This document shows, in pieces, positions 24,463-33,576 of a stretch of DNA of 64,000 nt. The stretch is from Lachnospiraceae bacterium (GTDB lineage: Bacteria; Bacillota; Clostridia; Lachnospirales; Lachnospiraceae). A model generated the notes under the pieces. The model was not told where the DNA came from. It saw only the letters and a list, made by a program, of their open reading frames with translations, and searched no databases. The first letter of the stretch is position 1, and the number at the start of each line of letters is the position of its first letter. Location: assembly GCA_022845955.1 (NCBI GenBank), contig AP025576.1:1364001-1428000 (forward strand), read 5' to 3'. The position numbers and the translations under genes are program-made.

Positions 24463-25431
24463 GTGAAAAAGTCATCAAAGACTACTGCACCAGCGACTGT
24501 CTATAAGGTTCCCAAAAAGTCCTTTATGAAAAAGGTTATAGACAGTAAAACCTTATTGCTTATGTGTCTGCCGGCTATTGTGTTTTTTATTATATTTAGT
24601 TATTGTCCGTTGCCTGGTGTGTACATAGCATTTACAAATTATAATTTCAGGGATGGTATTTTCGGAAGCCCCTTTGTGGGATTTAAGAATTTTGAGTTTC
24701 TGGCAAAATCCGGCCAGCTTTGGATGCTGACAAGAAATACTATCCTTTATAATCTGGTATTTATTGTTTTGGGAAATGTACTTCAGATAACCATGGCAAT
24801 CCTGCTTAACGAGGTTCGTTGCAAATGGTTCAAGAAGGTATCCCAGACCATTATGTTCCTTCCTTACTTTATATCGGCCGTATTAATCGGTGTTATCGCA
24901 TTCAACATTCTGAATTATGATACAGGAGCCCTGAATACCTTCCTGAAAGCCATTGGAAGTGACCCGGTTAAAGTGTATAGTATGCCGAAGGCCTGGCCCA
25001 TCATTATCGTAATCTGCCAGTTATGGCAGCAGACAGGTTATGGTTCCATTGTTTATTTCGCATCCATCTGCGGTATTGATTCCAGCATCATGGAAGCTGC
25101 GGAGGTAGACGGCGCCACGAGCTGGCAGAGAATCCGCTACATTATTCTGCCGAGCCTGAAACCGACTTTTATCATTCTGCTTCTGTTTGCTTTAGGCGGC
25201 ATTATGAAAGGTAATTTCGGCCTGTTCTACAATCTGGTGGGCGGTTCCAACTCGCAGCTGTTCCCCACTACCGATATTATTGAAACTTTTGTATACCGGA
25301 TGATGATGAACCAAAACAATTTTTCCACGTCTTCCGCAGTAGGGCTTTATCAGTCGATTTTCGGTTTCGCGCTGATTATGTTCTGTAACTGGCTGGTTCG
25401 CAGGATTGACCCTGATTATGCATTATTTTAG
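24463..25431 (+). CDS. ABC transporter permease, LplB type (second system)
   Basis: 322 residues starting at GTG 24463, which follows GGAGGAG by 5 bases; the ATG at 24424 lies inside the operator. Basic N-terminus, then six membrane segments, the first at about 28-48 (LLLMCLPAIVFFIIFSY). EAA loop near 205-225 (MEAAEVDGATSWQRIRYIILPS). First gene of an importer whose order is permease, permease, binding protein; controlled by LacI-type operators. Substrate probably an oligosaccharide acted on by the neighbouring GH enzymes (inference). Confidence 0.9.
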   Translation: MKKSSKTTAPATVYKVPKKSFMKKVIDSKTLLLMCLPAIVFFIIFSYCPLPGVYIAFTNYNFRDGIFGSPFVGFKNFEFLAKSGQLWMLTRNTILYNLVFIVLGNVLQITMAILLNEVRCKWFKKVSQTIMFLPYFISAVLIGVIAFNILNYDTGALNTFLKAIGSDPVKVYSMPKAWPIIIVICQLWQQTGYGSIVYFASICGIDSSIMEAAEVDGATSWQRIRYIILPSLKPTFIILLLFALGGIMKGNFGLFYNLVGGSNSQLFPTTDIIETFVYRMMMNQNNFSTSSAVGLYQSIFGFALIMFCNWLVRRIDPDYALF

Positions 25432-25443
25432 GAGGTGAAAGTG

Positions 25444-26346
25444 ATGGGTGACAGAAGAAAGATTAAAATGGACGGCAGTACGATGGTGGTACGCGTTATT
25501 TCCTATATAGTTGTTACATTGTTCGCTTTGGTGTGTATCCTTCCCTTTCTCCTGATGATTTCGGCTTCCTTCAGTACGGAAACTATCATTAACAAAGAAG
25601 GATTCGGCCTGCTTCCGAAAGGACTTACAGTAGCGGCATATTCCTGGGTATTCCGGTTCCCGAAAATGATACTTGGTTCTTATTTCGTCACTATCGTGAT
25701 GACCGTAGGCGGAACCATAGTGGGGCTGTTCATCATTGCCATGACTGGCTATGCCCTCCAGAGACAGGACTTCCCGTTCAGAAATGCCATTTCGTTCTTC
25801 ATTTATTTTACAACCCTGTTTTCCGCAGGTATGGCCCCCACGTTTATCTGGGTTTCCAGATATCTGCACCTGAAAGGGAATTATATGGCGGTGTTCCTGC
25901 AGCTGCTGATGACTCCCTGGCTGATTATCCTGATGAAAAACTTTGCCAAATCCGTTCCTCATGAAATTACGGAATCCGGTAAGATTGACGGGGCGGGGGA
26001 TTTTAAGATTTTCCTTTCCCTTGTACTGCCTATGCTGAAGCCTGCACTTGCTACCATTGGCCTGTTCCTGGCGCTGGGTTACTGGAACGAATGGTATAAC
26101 TCCATGCTGTATTTAGGCTCCGCAGTTACATATAAACCTCTTCAGTATTATCTGTATGGAATTATTAATCAGGCAAGCGCACTGAAAAGTTCCGTGGCAG
26201 GCGCGAATGTTTCTGTCACCTCACTGCCCACTAATACCTTGAAAATGGCGACGGCAGTGGTTGCAACAGGCCCCATTATTTTCCTGTATCCATTTGTCCA
26301 GAAATACTTTATTTCCGGTATTACCATTGGTGCGGTAAAGGGCTGA
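25444..26346 (+). CDS. ABC transporter permease, LplC type (second system)
   Basis: 300 residues. ATG at 25444 is placed eight bases after AGGAGG; a GTG one codon earlier is possible. Membrane segments begin near residue 14; EAA-type loop near 175-195 (ITESGKIDGAGDFKIFLSLVLP) has Ser-Gly in place of the usual Ala-Ala. Ends YFISGITIGAVKG as in the family. It is 12 bases from the first permease and pairs with it. Confidence 0.9.
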   Translation: MGDRRKIKMDGSTMVVRVISYIVVTLFALVCILPFLLMISASFSTETIINKEGFGLLPKGLTVAAYSWVFRFPKMILGSYFVTIVMTVGGTIVGLFIIAMTGYALQRQDFPFRNAISFFIYFTTLFSAGMAPTFIWVSRYLHLKGNYMAVFLQLLMTPWLIILMKNFAKSVPHEITESGKIDGAGDFKIFLSLVLPMLKPALATIGLFLALGYWNEWYNSMLYLGSAVTYKPLQYYLYGIINQASALKSSVAGANVSVTSLPTNTLKMATAVVATGPIIFLYPFVQKYFISGITIGAVKG

Positions 26347-26439
26347 TCACGGATTCAAGATGTTAATTCCCTGTGTGGGATTTGCATAAACAACACAACC
26401 AATTCATTTGTGTAATAATAAGAAAAGGGAGGATTTACC

Positions 26440-28086
26440 ATGAGTAAACTCGGCAAAAAACTTTTGGCGTTACTGTTGGCAGGTACGATGACCTTCAGCC
26501 TGGCTGCTTGCGGAAATAAAGACGCAGGCACAACAACAGCAACTACAGACAACAATGCAGCTGCAACCACAGAAGGAAGCAGCGCAGCAGCCGGTACGGA
26601 CGAAGCGGCTGCATCCAATATTGATACTTCCAAGCATGAAGTTATCAATCTGCTTGTTCTTGGAAACAAGCCCAGCAATGGCAGACTGGAAGCTATGCTG
26701 GAAAAACTGAATGTGATTTTAAATGAAAAGGTGAACGCAGAACTGACCATGACCTATGTGGAATGGGCGGACTGGCAGACCCAGTACAATGTACAGCTCC
26801 TGAGCGGTGACAGCAGCATGGATCTGATTACCACGGCTACCGACTGGCTGTATGCATGGGAAAATATTCAGAAGGGTGCATTCATGCCTCTTTCCGAGGA
26901 TATGTTAAAGACCTATGCTCCTAAGACATGGGAAACGATTCCGGAAGAACATTGGGCGGACTGCTCTTATAACGATGAAATCTATATGATTCCGGAAGAT
27001 AACTATATCCAGTACACCAACCATGGTATGTATTACCGCGGCGATTGGGCTAAAGAAGCCGGCGTAGAGACTATCAATAACTTTGAAGATTTGGGAACCT
27101 ATTTCCAGTGGGTTAAGGATAACCAGCCCGACTGTATTCCCTGGGATGTAGGCGGAAAGAACAATGTCGGCGGACTGCTTGGCGGTTACATTAATTCCAA
27201 TACCGGCAATATTGTAATCAACGGTGTTAACGCAGGTAACTTTGAATTCTGGTTTGGTGAATCCAAAGATGATGTTTACACGGTAACCTCTCCTTACATG
27301 GACAGCGACGTAATCTATGACGCAGTGGAACTGTTTAAAAAATGGAACGATGCAGGCTTCTGGAGAGAAGACGTTCTGAACTATGACGGTGACTCCCGTG
27401 AAGAAATGTATGCCGGGCTTTCCGGTGCTGACCAGCATCACAGCCAGACCTACTATAGCCAGGTAAGACCTAACATGGACAAGAAACAGCCTGGTTCCGA
27501 AGTGAAGATGTTCCCCTTCTCCATGCCCAGCAAGAACCTGACAAAGCCCCTGATCACACATCAGGCAGCAGCAATCAGCGCAAATTCCCAGCATCCGGAA
27601 AGAGCACTTATGGTATATGACCTGTTGAGAAATGACGAAGAATGCTACAGACTGATGAATTATGGTATCGAAGGCGAAGATTACCTGGTAACAGACGACG
27701 GCAAGCTGGCAAGACCCGATGGTTTTGATGCAAGTACCGATGCTTTGGATTCCAATTTCTGGCTTGGACGTAACGATACGCTGGAACTTCAGGATTCCAC
27801 ATGGTGGGAAGGCACACAGGATATGATCGAAGAGTACAACTCTTATGCAATCGACTATCCTTATGCAAGCTTTATCGTTGACAAAACAAATATTGAAGTA
27901 GCGCAGGCTGCTATTGCAAACGTACTTTCCGAGTACATCCCTCAGCTGGCATATGGTAAATATGACGATCCGAAGGCTGCTGTTGATGAAATGAGACAGA
28001 AACTTCTGGATGCAGGCTATGAAGAGGTAAAAGCAGATCTGCAGGCACAGATGGATGCTTATAAGGCACAGAAGGAAGCTCAGTAA
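26440..28086 (+). CDS. Sugar-binding lipoprotein (second ABC system)
   Basis: 548 residues. Basic start, hydrophobic stretch and lipobox SLAAC (Cys near 24), then a Thr/Ala-rich linker (about 26-60) typical of surface lipoproteins in Clostridia. The rest is a two-lobed solute-binding protein of the LplA/YtcQ size class, rich in Trp and Tyr expected for stacking on sugars. GGGAGG precedes the ATG. Third gene of the transporter operon; the 93-base gap and a GC hairpin after the gene (28125-28154) fit with independent high expression. No ATPase gene nearby. Confidence 0.9.
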   Translation: MSKLGKKLLALLLAGTMTFSLAACGNKDAGTTTATTDNNAAATTEGSSAAAGTDEAAASNIDTSKHEVINLLVLGNKPSNGRLEAMLEKLNVILNEKVNAELTMTYVEWADWQTQYNVQLLSGDSSMDLITTATDWLYAWENIQKGAFMPLSEDMLKTYAPKTWETIPEEHWADCSYNDEIYMIPEDNYIQYTNHGMYYRGDWAKEAGVETINNFEDLGTYFQWVKDNQPDCIPWDVGGKNNVGGLLGGYINSNTGNIVINGVNAGNFEFWFGESKDDVYTVTSPYMDSDVIYDAVELFKKWNDAGFWREDVLNYDGDSREEMYAGLSGADQHHSQTYYSQVRPNMDKKQPGSEVKMFPFSMPSKNLTKPLITHQAAAISANSQHPERALMVYDLLRNDEECYRLMNYGIEGEDYLVTDDGKLARPDGFDASTDALDSNFWLGRNDTLELQDSTWWEGTQDMIEEYNSYAIDYPYASFIVDKTNIEVAQAAIANVLSEYIPQLAYGKYDDPKAAVDEMRQKLLDAGYEEVKADLQAQMDAYKAQKEAQ

Positions 28087-28124
28087 AATTTACGGATTTC
28101 TTCAATCACGGTTTTAACAAATAA

Positions 28125-28154
28125 GCCGGCTGCATACTCCGGTATGCAGCCGGC
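28125..28154 (+). terminator. Hairpin after the binding-protein gene
   Basis: GCCGGCTGCATAC pairs with GTATGCAGCCGGC around a 3-4 nt loop. No T run follows, so it may be a partial terminator or mRNA stabiliser before the GH51-GH43 gene. Confidence 0.7.
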
Positions 28155-28197
28155 AATTTACATAATAAACCCATTCCCCCACAGACAGGAAGAAAAA

Positions 28198-31100
28198 ATG
28201 GAAAACAGACTGCTAATCGACACAACCCGTAAACAGAATGACCTGGATGACCTGTACGGCATTTTTTTTGAAGATCTGAACCATGCGGCAGACGGCGGTT
28301 TATATGCGGAATTAATTCAGAACCGCTCTTTTGAATTTGACAAAATTGATAATGCGGATTACCATGCCCTCACGGCCTGGGAATGCGTGGAAGATGACGG
28401 AACCGCTGATTTCCATATAGAAACGGCGGATCCGGTTTCCGGTAAAAATCCCCATTATCTTGTAATAGATATCAGACAGCCGGGAAAGAATGTGGGCATC
28501 TGCAATACCGGCTACAATACCGGGATCCCTCTGAAAAAAGGGGAAACCTATTATTTTACCTGCTTTGCCAAAAGAGGAAACCCGGAGGAAGAACTGGAAG
28601 TTTCCTTAAGAAGCCGGGAGGGGAAAACCTATACGCACGCCGGCTTTACCGTAAAGACCGACTGGACAAAGACGGAGCTTTCCCTTGTCAGCCCGGTAAC
28701 GGATACCTGTGCCCGCCTTGCCGTAACCATAAAAGGAAAGAGCCGCGCCGCCCTGGATTTTATCTCCCTGTTTCCCGCGGATACCTATAAAGGAAGAAGA
28801 AACGGACTGCGTAAGGATCTGGCACAGCTGCTGGAGGATATGCAGCCTAAATTCCTGCGGTTTCCCGGAGGCTGTCTTGTCCATGACGGCTCCCTGGATC
28901 CGGAGGACAGAAATTCCATGTACCGCTGGAAAAATACAATCGGCCCGTTATGGGAGCGGCCCGCCAGAAGAAATAACTGGGGCTATAACCAGACGCTGGG
29001 GCTTGGATTTTATGAATATTTCCAGCTGTGCGAGGATATCGGAGCCAGGCCCATACCCGTCCTGCCGGGAGGTTATGATCCCCATCACCAGAGGATAGTC
29101 CCTTTGGAGGAACTGGAACCCTGGGTTGCAGATGCCCTGGATCTGATAGAGTTTGCCAACGGGGACGCCCGGACTACCAAATGGGGATCGGTGCGTGCCG
29201 CCCTGGGGCATGAAGCTCCCTTTGGGATGGAATACCTGGCAATCGGAAATGAGGAGGTGGGAGCACCCTTCTTTGAAAGATATCCTTATTTCCATAAAGC
29301 GATCCGGGAAAAATACCCCGCTATCAGGATTATAAATACCGCAGGCCCGTTCGCGGCCGGCGGCGAGTATGAAAGAGGATGGAAATCCGCAAGGGAGAAC
29401 AGGTCGGATCTGGTGGATGAGCACTATTACATGGCTCCGGAATGGTTCCTGAAAAACCACCGCCGTTATGATACCTTTTCCCCGGAGGAACCCGGGGTAT
29501 TCCTGGGGGAATACGCGTCCCATGGAAACTCCTGGGGGAATGCCCTCTGCGAGGCATCCTATATGACCGGCCTTGAGAGGAACGCAGGGGTGGTAAAGCT
29601 CGCCTGCTATGCGCCGCTTTTCTGCAATATCGATTATACCAACTGGAAGCCGGATATGATCTGGTTTGACAACCACAGATCCTGCGCAACCCCTAATTAT
29701 TACATACAAAAGCTGTTCATGAATTACCAGGGGGATTATACGCTGCCCCTGTTTGCCGACTTTGCGGATGAGAGCGAGGAACTCTGTCCCCGGCAGGATA
29801 ATATAAGCGGTGAGCTTGTGTTTTCCGCCGGCCAGGAGGATGCCCGAATCCGGTATTCAGGGATAAAAATCCGGAATGACGATACCGGAGAAACCTTGCG
29901 TTTCCCGGATGTGGTTATTGATAAATCCCGCACGGAAAGCGTTATCGGCCATCTGGACTGGACGAATGTAACGATTACCTGCAGAGCCAGGGAATGGGAA
30001 GGCAGCCGGGGCTTCCGGATAATTTTCGGAAGGAACGCAGAGGGCGGACAGCTGGAATGGGAGCTGGGAGGATGGCAGAACCAGGATACCTGCCTGGTGG
30101 AATACACCAAAGGACAGCATTCCTGCCTCAGCCAGTATCTGTTCCGGGTGGAACAGAACCGGGACTATGAGCTCACCCTTCAGTTCCGGGGAAGGAATAT
30201 CCGCACCTTTGCGGATGGAAAGGCTTATCATGACATAACCCTGCAGCCGGTCGTTATAGAACCGCTCTACCTCTCCGCCTCCATGCGTAAGGCGGACGGC
30301 AGTGTGATTCTGAAAATGGTGAATGTAAGCGATAAGGAACGGCTTATCTGCGTGCATCTGAACGGTATGGAAAAGGCATCCCTATATGGAACGGTTATCT
30401 CCATGGGCGGCTGTGCCCCCGGGGAGGAAAATTCCCTGGAGCAGCCGGATCGTGTGATACCCAAAGAACAGGAATTCCTGACGGAAGGTTCTCCGTTTAC
30501 CGCAAAAATCCCTCCCCGGACGGTAATGGTTTTCTGTCTGAAGGAAAAAAAGAACCCGGTTTTAAAAGGGCTGTTTGCGGATCCGGATATGGCCTTCCAT
30601 AACGGAACCTACTATCTCTATCCCACCACAGACGGCTTTCCCGGCTGGTCGGGCTGGCAGTTCCATGTGTTTTCCTCCCCGGATCTGCACAGCTGGACGG
30701 ATAAGGGGGTCATTGTGGATCTGAAAACCGGGCAGGTCCCCTGGGCAACAGGCAGTGCCTGGGCGCCCGCCATTGCGGAGAAAAACGGAAACTGGTATTT
30801 TTATTTCTGCGGAAAAAGGCCGGATGGAAAATCCTGTATCGGGGTGGCGGCCGCCCCGCATCCGGAAGGGCCTTTTACCGTAAAAGCGATTCCCCTCCTC
30901 ACGCCGGAAGCTGTGGAGGCGGAAGGGGTAAGCGTGAGCCAGGTGATCGATCCGTCGGTCTTTATCGAAGAGGACGGCACCCCCTATCTGTTATTCGGAA
31001 ACGGAGCGCCGGCCCTTGTGAGACTGGAAGAAACCATGATGGATATCTGTCCGGGAACCATGCGGCCGCTGGAGGGGCTTACGGATTTCCGGGAGGCGGT

Positions 31101-31443
31101 AACGGTGTTGAAACGCGGCGGCCTGTACCATTTCACCTGGTCCTGTGACGATACGGGCAGTGAGGACTATCATGTGAACTACGGGACATCGGAAAGCCTG
31201 TCCGGGCCTGTAACCTGTCATTATCCGGTGCTGGAGAAGCGCCCTGCAGAGGGGATTCTGGGAACCGGGCATCACTGTATCCTGAAAGAGCCGGGAAAGG
31301 ATGCTTATGTGGCGGCGTATCACCGCTTCGCCCTGCCTCTTTCCGACTATCCGGAGGGAAAGGGCTTCCATCGGGAAACCTGTATTGACAGCGTGGAATT
31401 TGAAGATAACGGAAGAATGAAAAAAATCATACCTACATTATAG
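28198..31443 (+). CDS. GH51-like arabinofuranosidase fused to GH43 domain
   Basis: 1081 residues with two catalytic modules and no signal peptide. Residues 1-790: GH51-type alpha-L-arabinofuranosidase, starting LYGIFFEDLNHAADGGLYAELIQNRSFE style (near 19-43), with FLRFPGGC near 219, acid/base Glu in IGNEEVG near 348 and likely nucleophile Glu in FLGEYASHG near 436, then a beta-sandwich. Residues about 797-1081: five-bladed GH43 with the base Asp in FADPDMAF near 797, IDPSVF near 923 and a candidate acid Glu in FREAVTV near 983. ATG at 28198 follows AGGAAG. It would trim arabinose from imported arabinan or arabinogalactan fragments. The GH51-GH43 fusion is the notable point. Confidence 0.85.
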   Translation: MENRLLIDTTRKQNDLDDLYGIFFEDLNHAADGGLYAELIQNRSFEFDKIDNADYHALTAWECVEDDGTADFHIETADPVSGKNPHYLVIDIRQPGKNVGICNTGYNTGIPLKKGETYYFTCFAKRGNPEEELEVSLRSREGKTYTHAGFTVKTDWTKTELSLVSPVTDTCARLAVTIKGKSRAALDFISLFPADTYKGRRNGLRKDLAQLLEDMQPKFLRFPGGCLVHDGSLDPEDRNSMYRWKNTIGPLWERPARRNNWGYNQTLGLGFYEYFQLCEDIGARPIPVLPGGYDPHHQRIVPLEELEPWVADALDLIEFANGDARTTKWGSVRAALGHEAPFGMEYLAIGNEEVGAPFFERYPYFHKAIREKYPAIRIINTAGPFAAGGEYERGWKSARENRSDLVDEHYYMAPEWFLKNHRRYDTFSPEEPGVFLGEYASHGNSWGNALCEASYMTGLERNAGVVKLACYAPLFCNIDYTNWKPDMIWFDNHRSCATPNYYIQKLFMNYQGDYTLPLFADFADESEELCPRQDNISGELVFSAGQEDARIRYSGIKIRNDDTGETLRFPDVVIDKSRTESVIGHLDWTNVTITCRAREWEGSRGFRIIFGRNAEGGQLEWELGGWQNQDTCLVEYTKGQHSCLSQYLFRVEQNRDYELTLQFRGRNIRTFADGKAYHDITLQPVVIEPLYLSASMRKADGSVILKMVNVSDKERLICVHLNGMEKASLYGTVISMGGCAPGEENSLEQPDRVIPKEQEFLTEGSPFTAKIPPRTVMVFCLKEKKNPVLKGLFADPDMAFHNGTYYLYPTTDGFPGWSGWQFHVFSSPDLHSWTDKGVIVDLKTGQVPWATGSAWAPAIAEKNGNWYFYFCGKRPDGKSCIGVAAAPHPEGPFTVKAIPLLTPEAVEAEGVSVSQVIDPSVFIEEDGTPYLLFGNGAPALVRLEETMMDICPGTMRPLEGLTDFREAVTVLKRGGLYHFTWSCDDTGSEDYHVNYGTSESLSGPVTCHYPVLEKRPAEGILGTGHHCILKEPGKDAYVAAYHRFALPLSDYPEGKGFHRETCIDSVEFEDNGRMKKIIPTL

Positions 31444-31502
31444 ATGATAAACCGTAAGCAAATAATTCGGGTTTAAAACAGAGGGAAAAGGAGAAGGAAA
31501 GC

Positions 31503-33254
31503 ATGAAAGAAGGAGTTTTTGAAATCAGGGATGATTTCTATCTGAACGGCAGGCCTTTTAAAATAATATCCGGAGCGATTCATTATTTCAGGGTCGTTCC
31601 CGAGTACTGGCGTGACCGGCTGGAAAAGCTGAAGGCCATGGGGGCGAACACGGTGGAAACCTACGTACCCTGGAATATGCATGAGCCAAAACGGGGGAAG
31701 TTTGTTTTCGAGGGCATGCTGGATATACAAAAATTTATTCAACTTGCCGGGGAGCTGGGGCTTTATGTCATTGTCCGCCCCTCCCCGTATATCTGCGCGG
31801 AATGGGAGTTCGGCGGGCTTCCCGCCTGGCTGTTAAAAGAAGACGGCATGCGTCTGCGCGGCTGCTATGAACCTTTTCTGGAGGCTATCCGGGCATATTA
31901 TAAGGTGCTGTTTCCCGTGCTCATCCCCCTGCAGATCACGCACGGAGGCCCCGTTATCATGATGCAGGTGGAGAATGAATACGGCTACTATGGGGATGAT
32001 ACCGCCTATATGGAAACCATGAAGCAGATCATGCTGGATAACGGCGTTCAGGTGCCGCTTGTCACCTCCGACGGCCCCATGGACGAATCTCTTTCCTGCG
32101 GCCGGCTTCCCGGTGTTCTGCCTACCGGAAATTTCGGATCCAAAACGGAAGAACGTTTTGACGTGCTCAGAAGATATACGGACGGCGGCCCCCTCATGTG
32201 TACGGAATTCTGGGTGGGGTGGTTTGATCACTGGGGAAACGGCGGCCACATGCGCGGCAACCTGGAAGAAAGCACAAAGGATCTGGATAAGATGCTGGAG
32301 CTGGGGCATGTGAACATCTATATGTTTGAAGGCGGAACCAACTTCGGCTTTATGAACGGCTCCAACTACTATGACGAACTGACCCCGGATGTCACCAGCT
32401 ATGACTATGACGCGGTGCTCACGGAAGCAGGGGATTTTACCCCCAAATATGAAAAATACCGGGAGGTTATCGGAAAATATACGCTTCTTCCCCAGGTGAA
32501 ATTCTCCACGGACATCCGGAAAAAGGACTACGGCACCCTGAAGGTACAGGAGAAGGTCAGTCTGTTCCGGGTGCTTGCGGATCTTTCAGCCCCCGTGAAA
32601 AACCCCTTCCCCATGCCTATGGAAAAGCTGGATCAAAGCTACGGCTATATCCTGTACCGCACATCACTGCAAAGAGAGCAGAACCTGGAAAAAATCCGTC
32701 TGTGGGGAGCCAATGACAGGGCCAATATCTTTGTGGATGAAAAGCCGGTAGTCACTCTTTATGACAGACAGCTGCTGACAGAAGCCCAGGTAAAGGTGGA
32801 TTTCGAATCCGGCGCCGTCATGGATATCCTCATGGAAAATATGGGCCGCGTCAATTTCGGCCCCCGCATGGAATCCCAGCGGAAGGGCATTGAAGGCTGC
32901 GTGCAGCTCAACGGGCATATGCACTATAACTGGGAAATGTATACACTTCCCCTGGATAACCTGGATGCTCTGGATTTCTCCAGGGGATACGAAGAAGGAA
33001 CGCCCGGCTTTTATAGATTTACCTTTGAAGCGGAGGAGACCGGGGATACCTTCCTGGATTTCGCAGGCTGGGGAAAAGGCTGTGCCTTCCTTAACGGCTT
33101 TAACCTGGGGCGGTTCTGGGAAATCGGGCCGCAGAAGCGTTTGTATATTCCTGCGCCGCTGCTGAAGAAAGGGACCAATGAAATCATCCTGTTTGAAACA
33201 GACGGAAAAACCGTACCGGAAATCAGCCTCAGGGCCGAGCCGGATGTGGGATAA
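31503..33254 (+). CDS. GH35 beta-galactosidase
   Basis: 583 residues, cytoplasmic (no signal). GH35 removes terminal beta-galactose. Family marks: SGAIHYFRVVPEYWRDRL near 23-40, YICAEWEFGGLPAWL near 97-111, acid/base Glu in MMQVENEYGYYG near 158, nucleophile Glu in LMCTEFWVGWFDHWG near 234. C-terminal beta-sandwich domains end in the typical GFNLGRFWEIGPQ (about 535-547). GAGAAGGAAAG before the ATG. It lies 59 bases after the GH51-GH43 gene, probably in the same unit. Confidence 0.92.
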   Translation: MKEGVFEIRDDFYLNGRPFKIISGAIHYFRVVPEYWRDRLEKLKAMGANTVETYVPWNMHEPKRGKFVFEGMLDIQKFIQLAGELGLYVIVRPSPYICAEWEFGGLPAWLLKEDGMRLRGCYEPFLEAIRAYYKVLFPVLIPLQITHGGPVIMMQVENEYGYYGDDTAYMETMKQIMLDNGVQVPLVTSDGPMDESLSCGRLPGVLPTGNFGSKTEERFDVLRRYTDGGPLMCTEFWVGWFDHWGNGGHMRGNLEESTKDLDKMLELGHVNIYMFEGGTNFGFMNGSNYYDELTPDVTSYDYDAVLTEAGDFTPKYEKYREVIGKYTLLPQVKFSTDIRKKDYGTLKVQEKVSLFRVLADLSAPVKNPFPMPMEKLDQSYGYILYRTSLQREQNLEKIRLWGANDRANIFVDEKPVVTLYDRQLLTEAQVKVDFESGAVMDILMENMGRVNFGPRMESQRKGIEGCVQLNGHMHYNWEMYTLPLDNLDALDFSRGYEEGTPGFYRFTFEAEETGDTFLDFAGWGKGCAFLNGFNLGRFWEIGPQKRLYIPAPLLKKGTNEIILFETDGKTVPEISLRAEPDVG

Positions 33255-33363
33255 AGTCAAACCCCCGCCCGGTCAAAAACCCTGCAAAAATACAATTTGT
33301 CTGAAAGCGTGATGCAAACAGGCATCCGGCCGCGCGCGCGGCAGTTAAACTGGCCGGATTATG

Positions 33364-33428
33364 TAACCGTTCAGACGGCCCCTTGTGCCCTGCGGTGTCC
33401 CCTGCGCACAAAGGGCCGTCTAACGGTT
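33364..33428. repeat. GTAACNGTTC palindrome after GH35
   Basis: AACCGTT-c-AGACGGCCCC..TTGTGC (33365-33388) pairs with 33406-33428 with one bulged C and one mismatch. The left arm plus loop (33373-33402) is repeated at 23888-23917. It may terminate the GH35 unit although no T run is present. A GC-rich GGCCGCGCGCGCGGC segment lies just upstream (33327-33341). Confidence 0.7.
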
Positions 33429-33469
33429 GCCGGATTATTTGTATTTTACCGCTTTTTTCTCAAAAAGGC

Positions 33470-33523
33470 TTGGTTAATTCCCCGGTATGTATTATAATGA
33501 AATTATTAATGATACCGGTTTCA
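33470..33523 (+). promoter_or_regulatory. Promoter of lacI-type gene with autoregulatory operator
   Basis: TTGGTT (33470-33475), 17-bp spacer, TATAAT (33493-33498), and TGATACCGGTTTCA at 33510-33523, which differs at two positions from the TGAAACCGATTTCA core found before the GH-A and transporter genes. Confidence 0.7.
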
Positions 33524-33576
33524 AGGGCACGGTTTCGGAAGATTCGGAAGACGGCCGGAAATGGGGGAGGCAGAAC

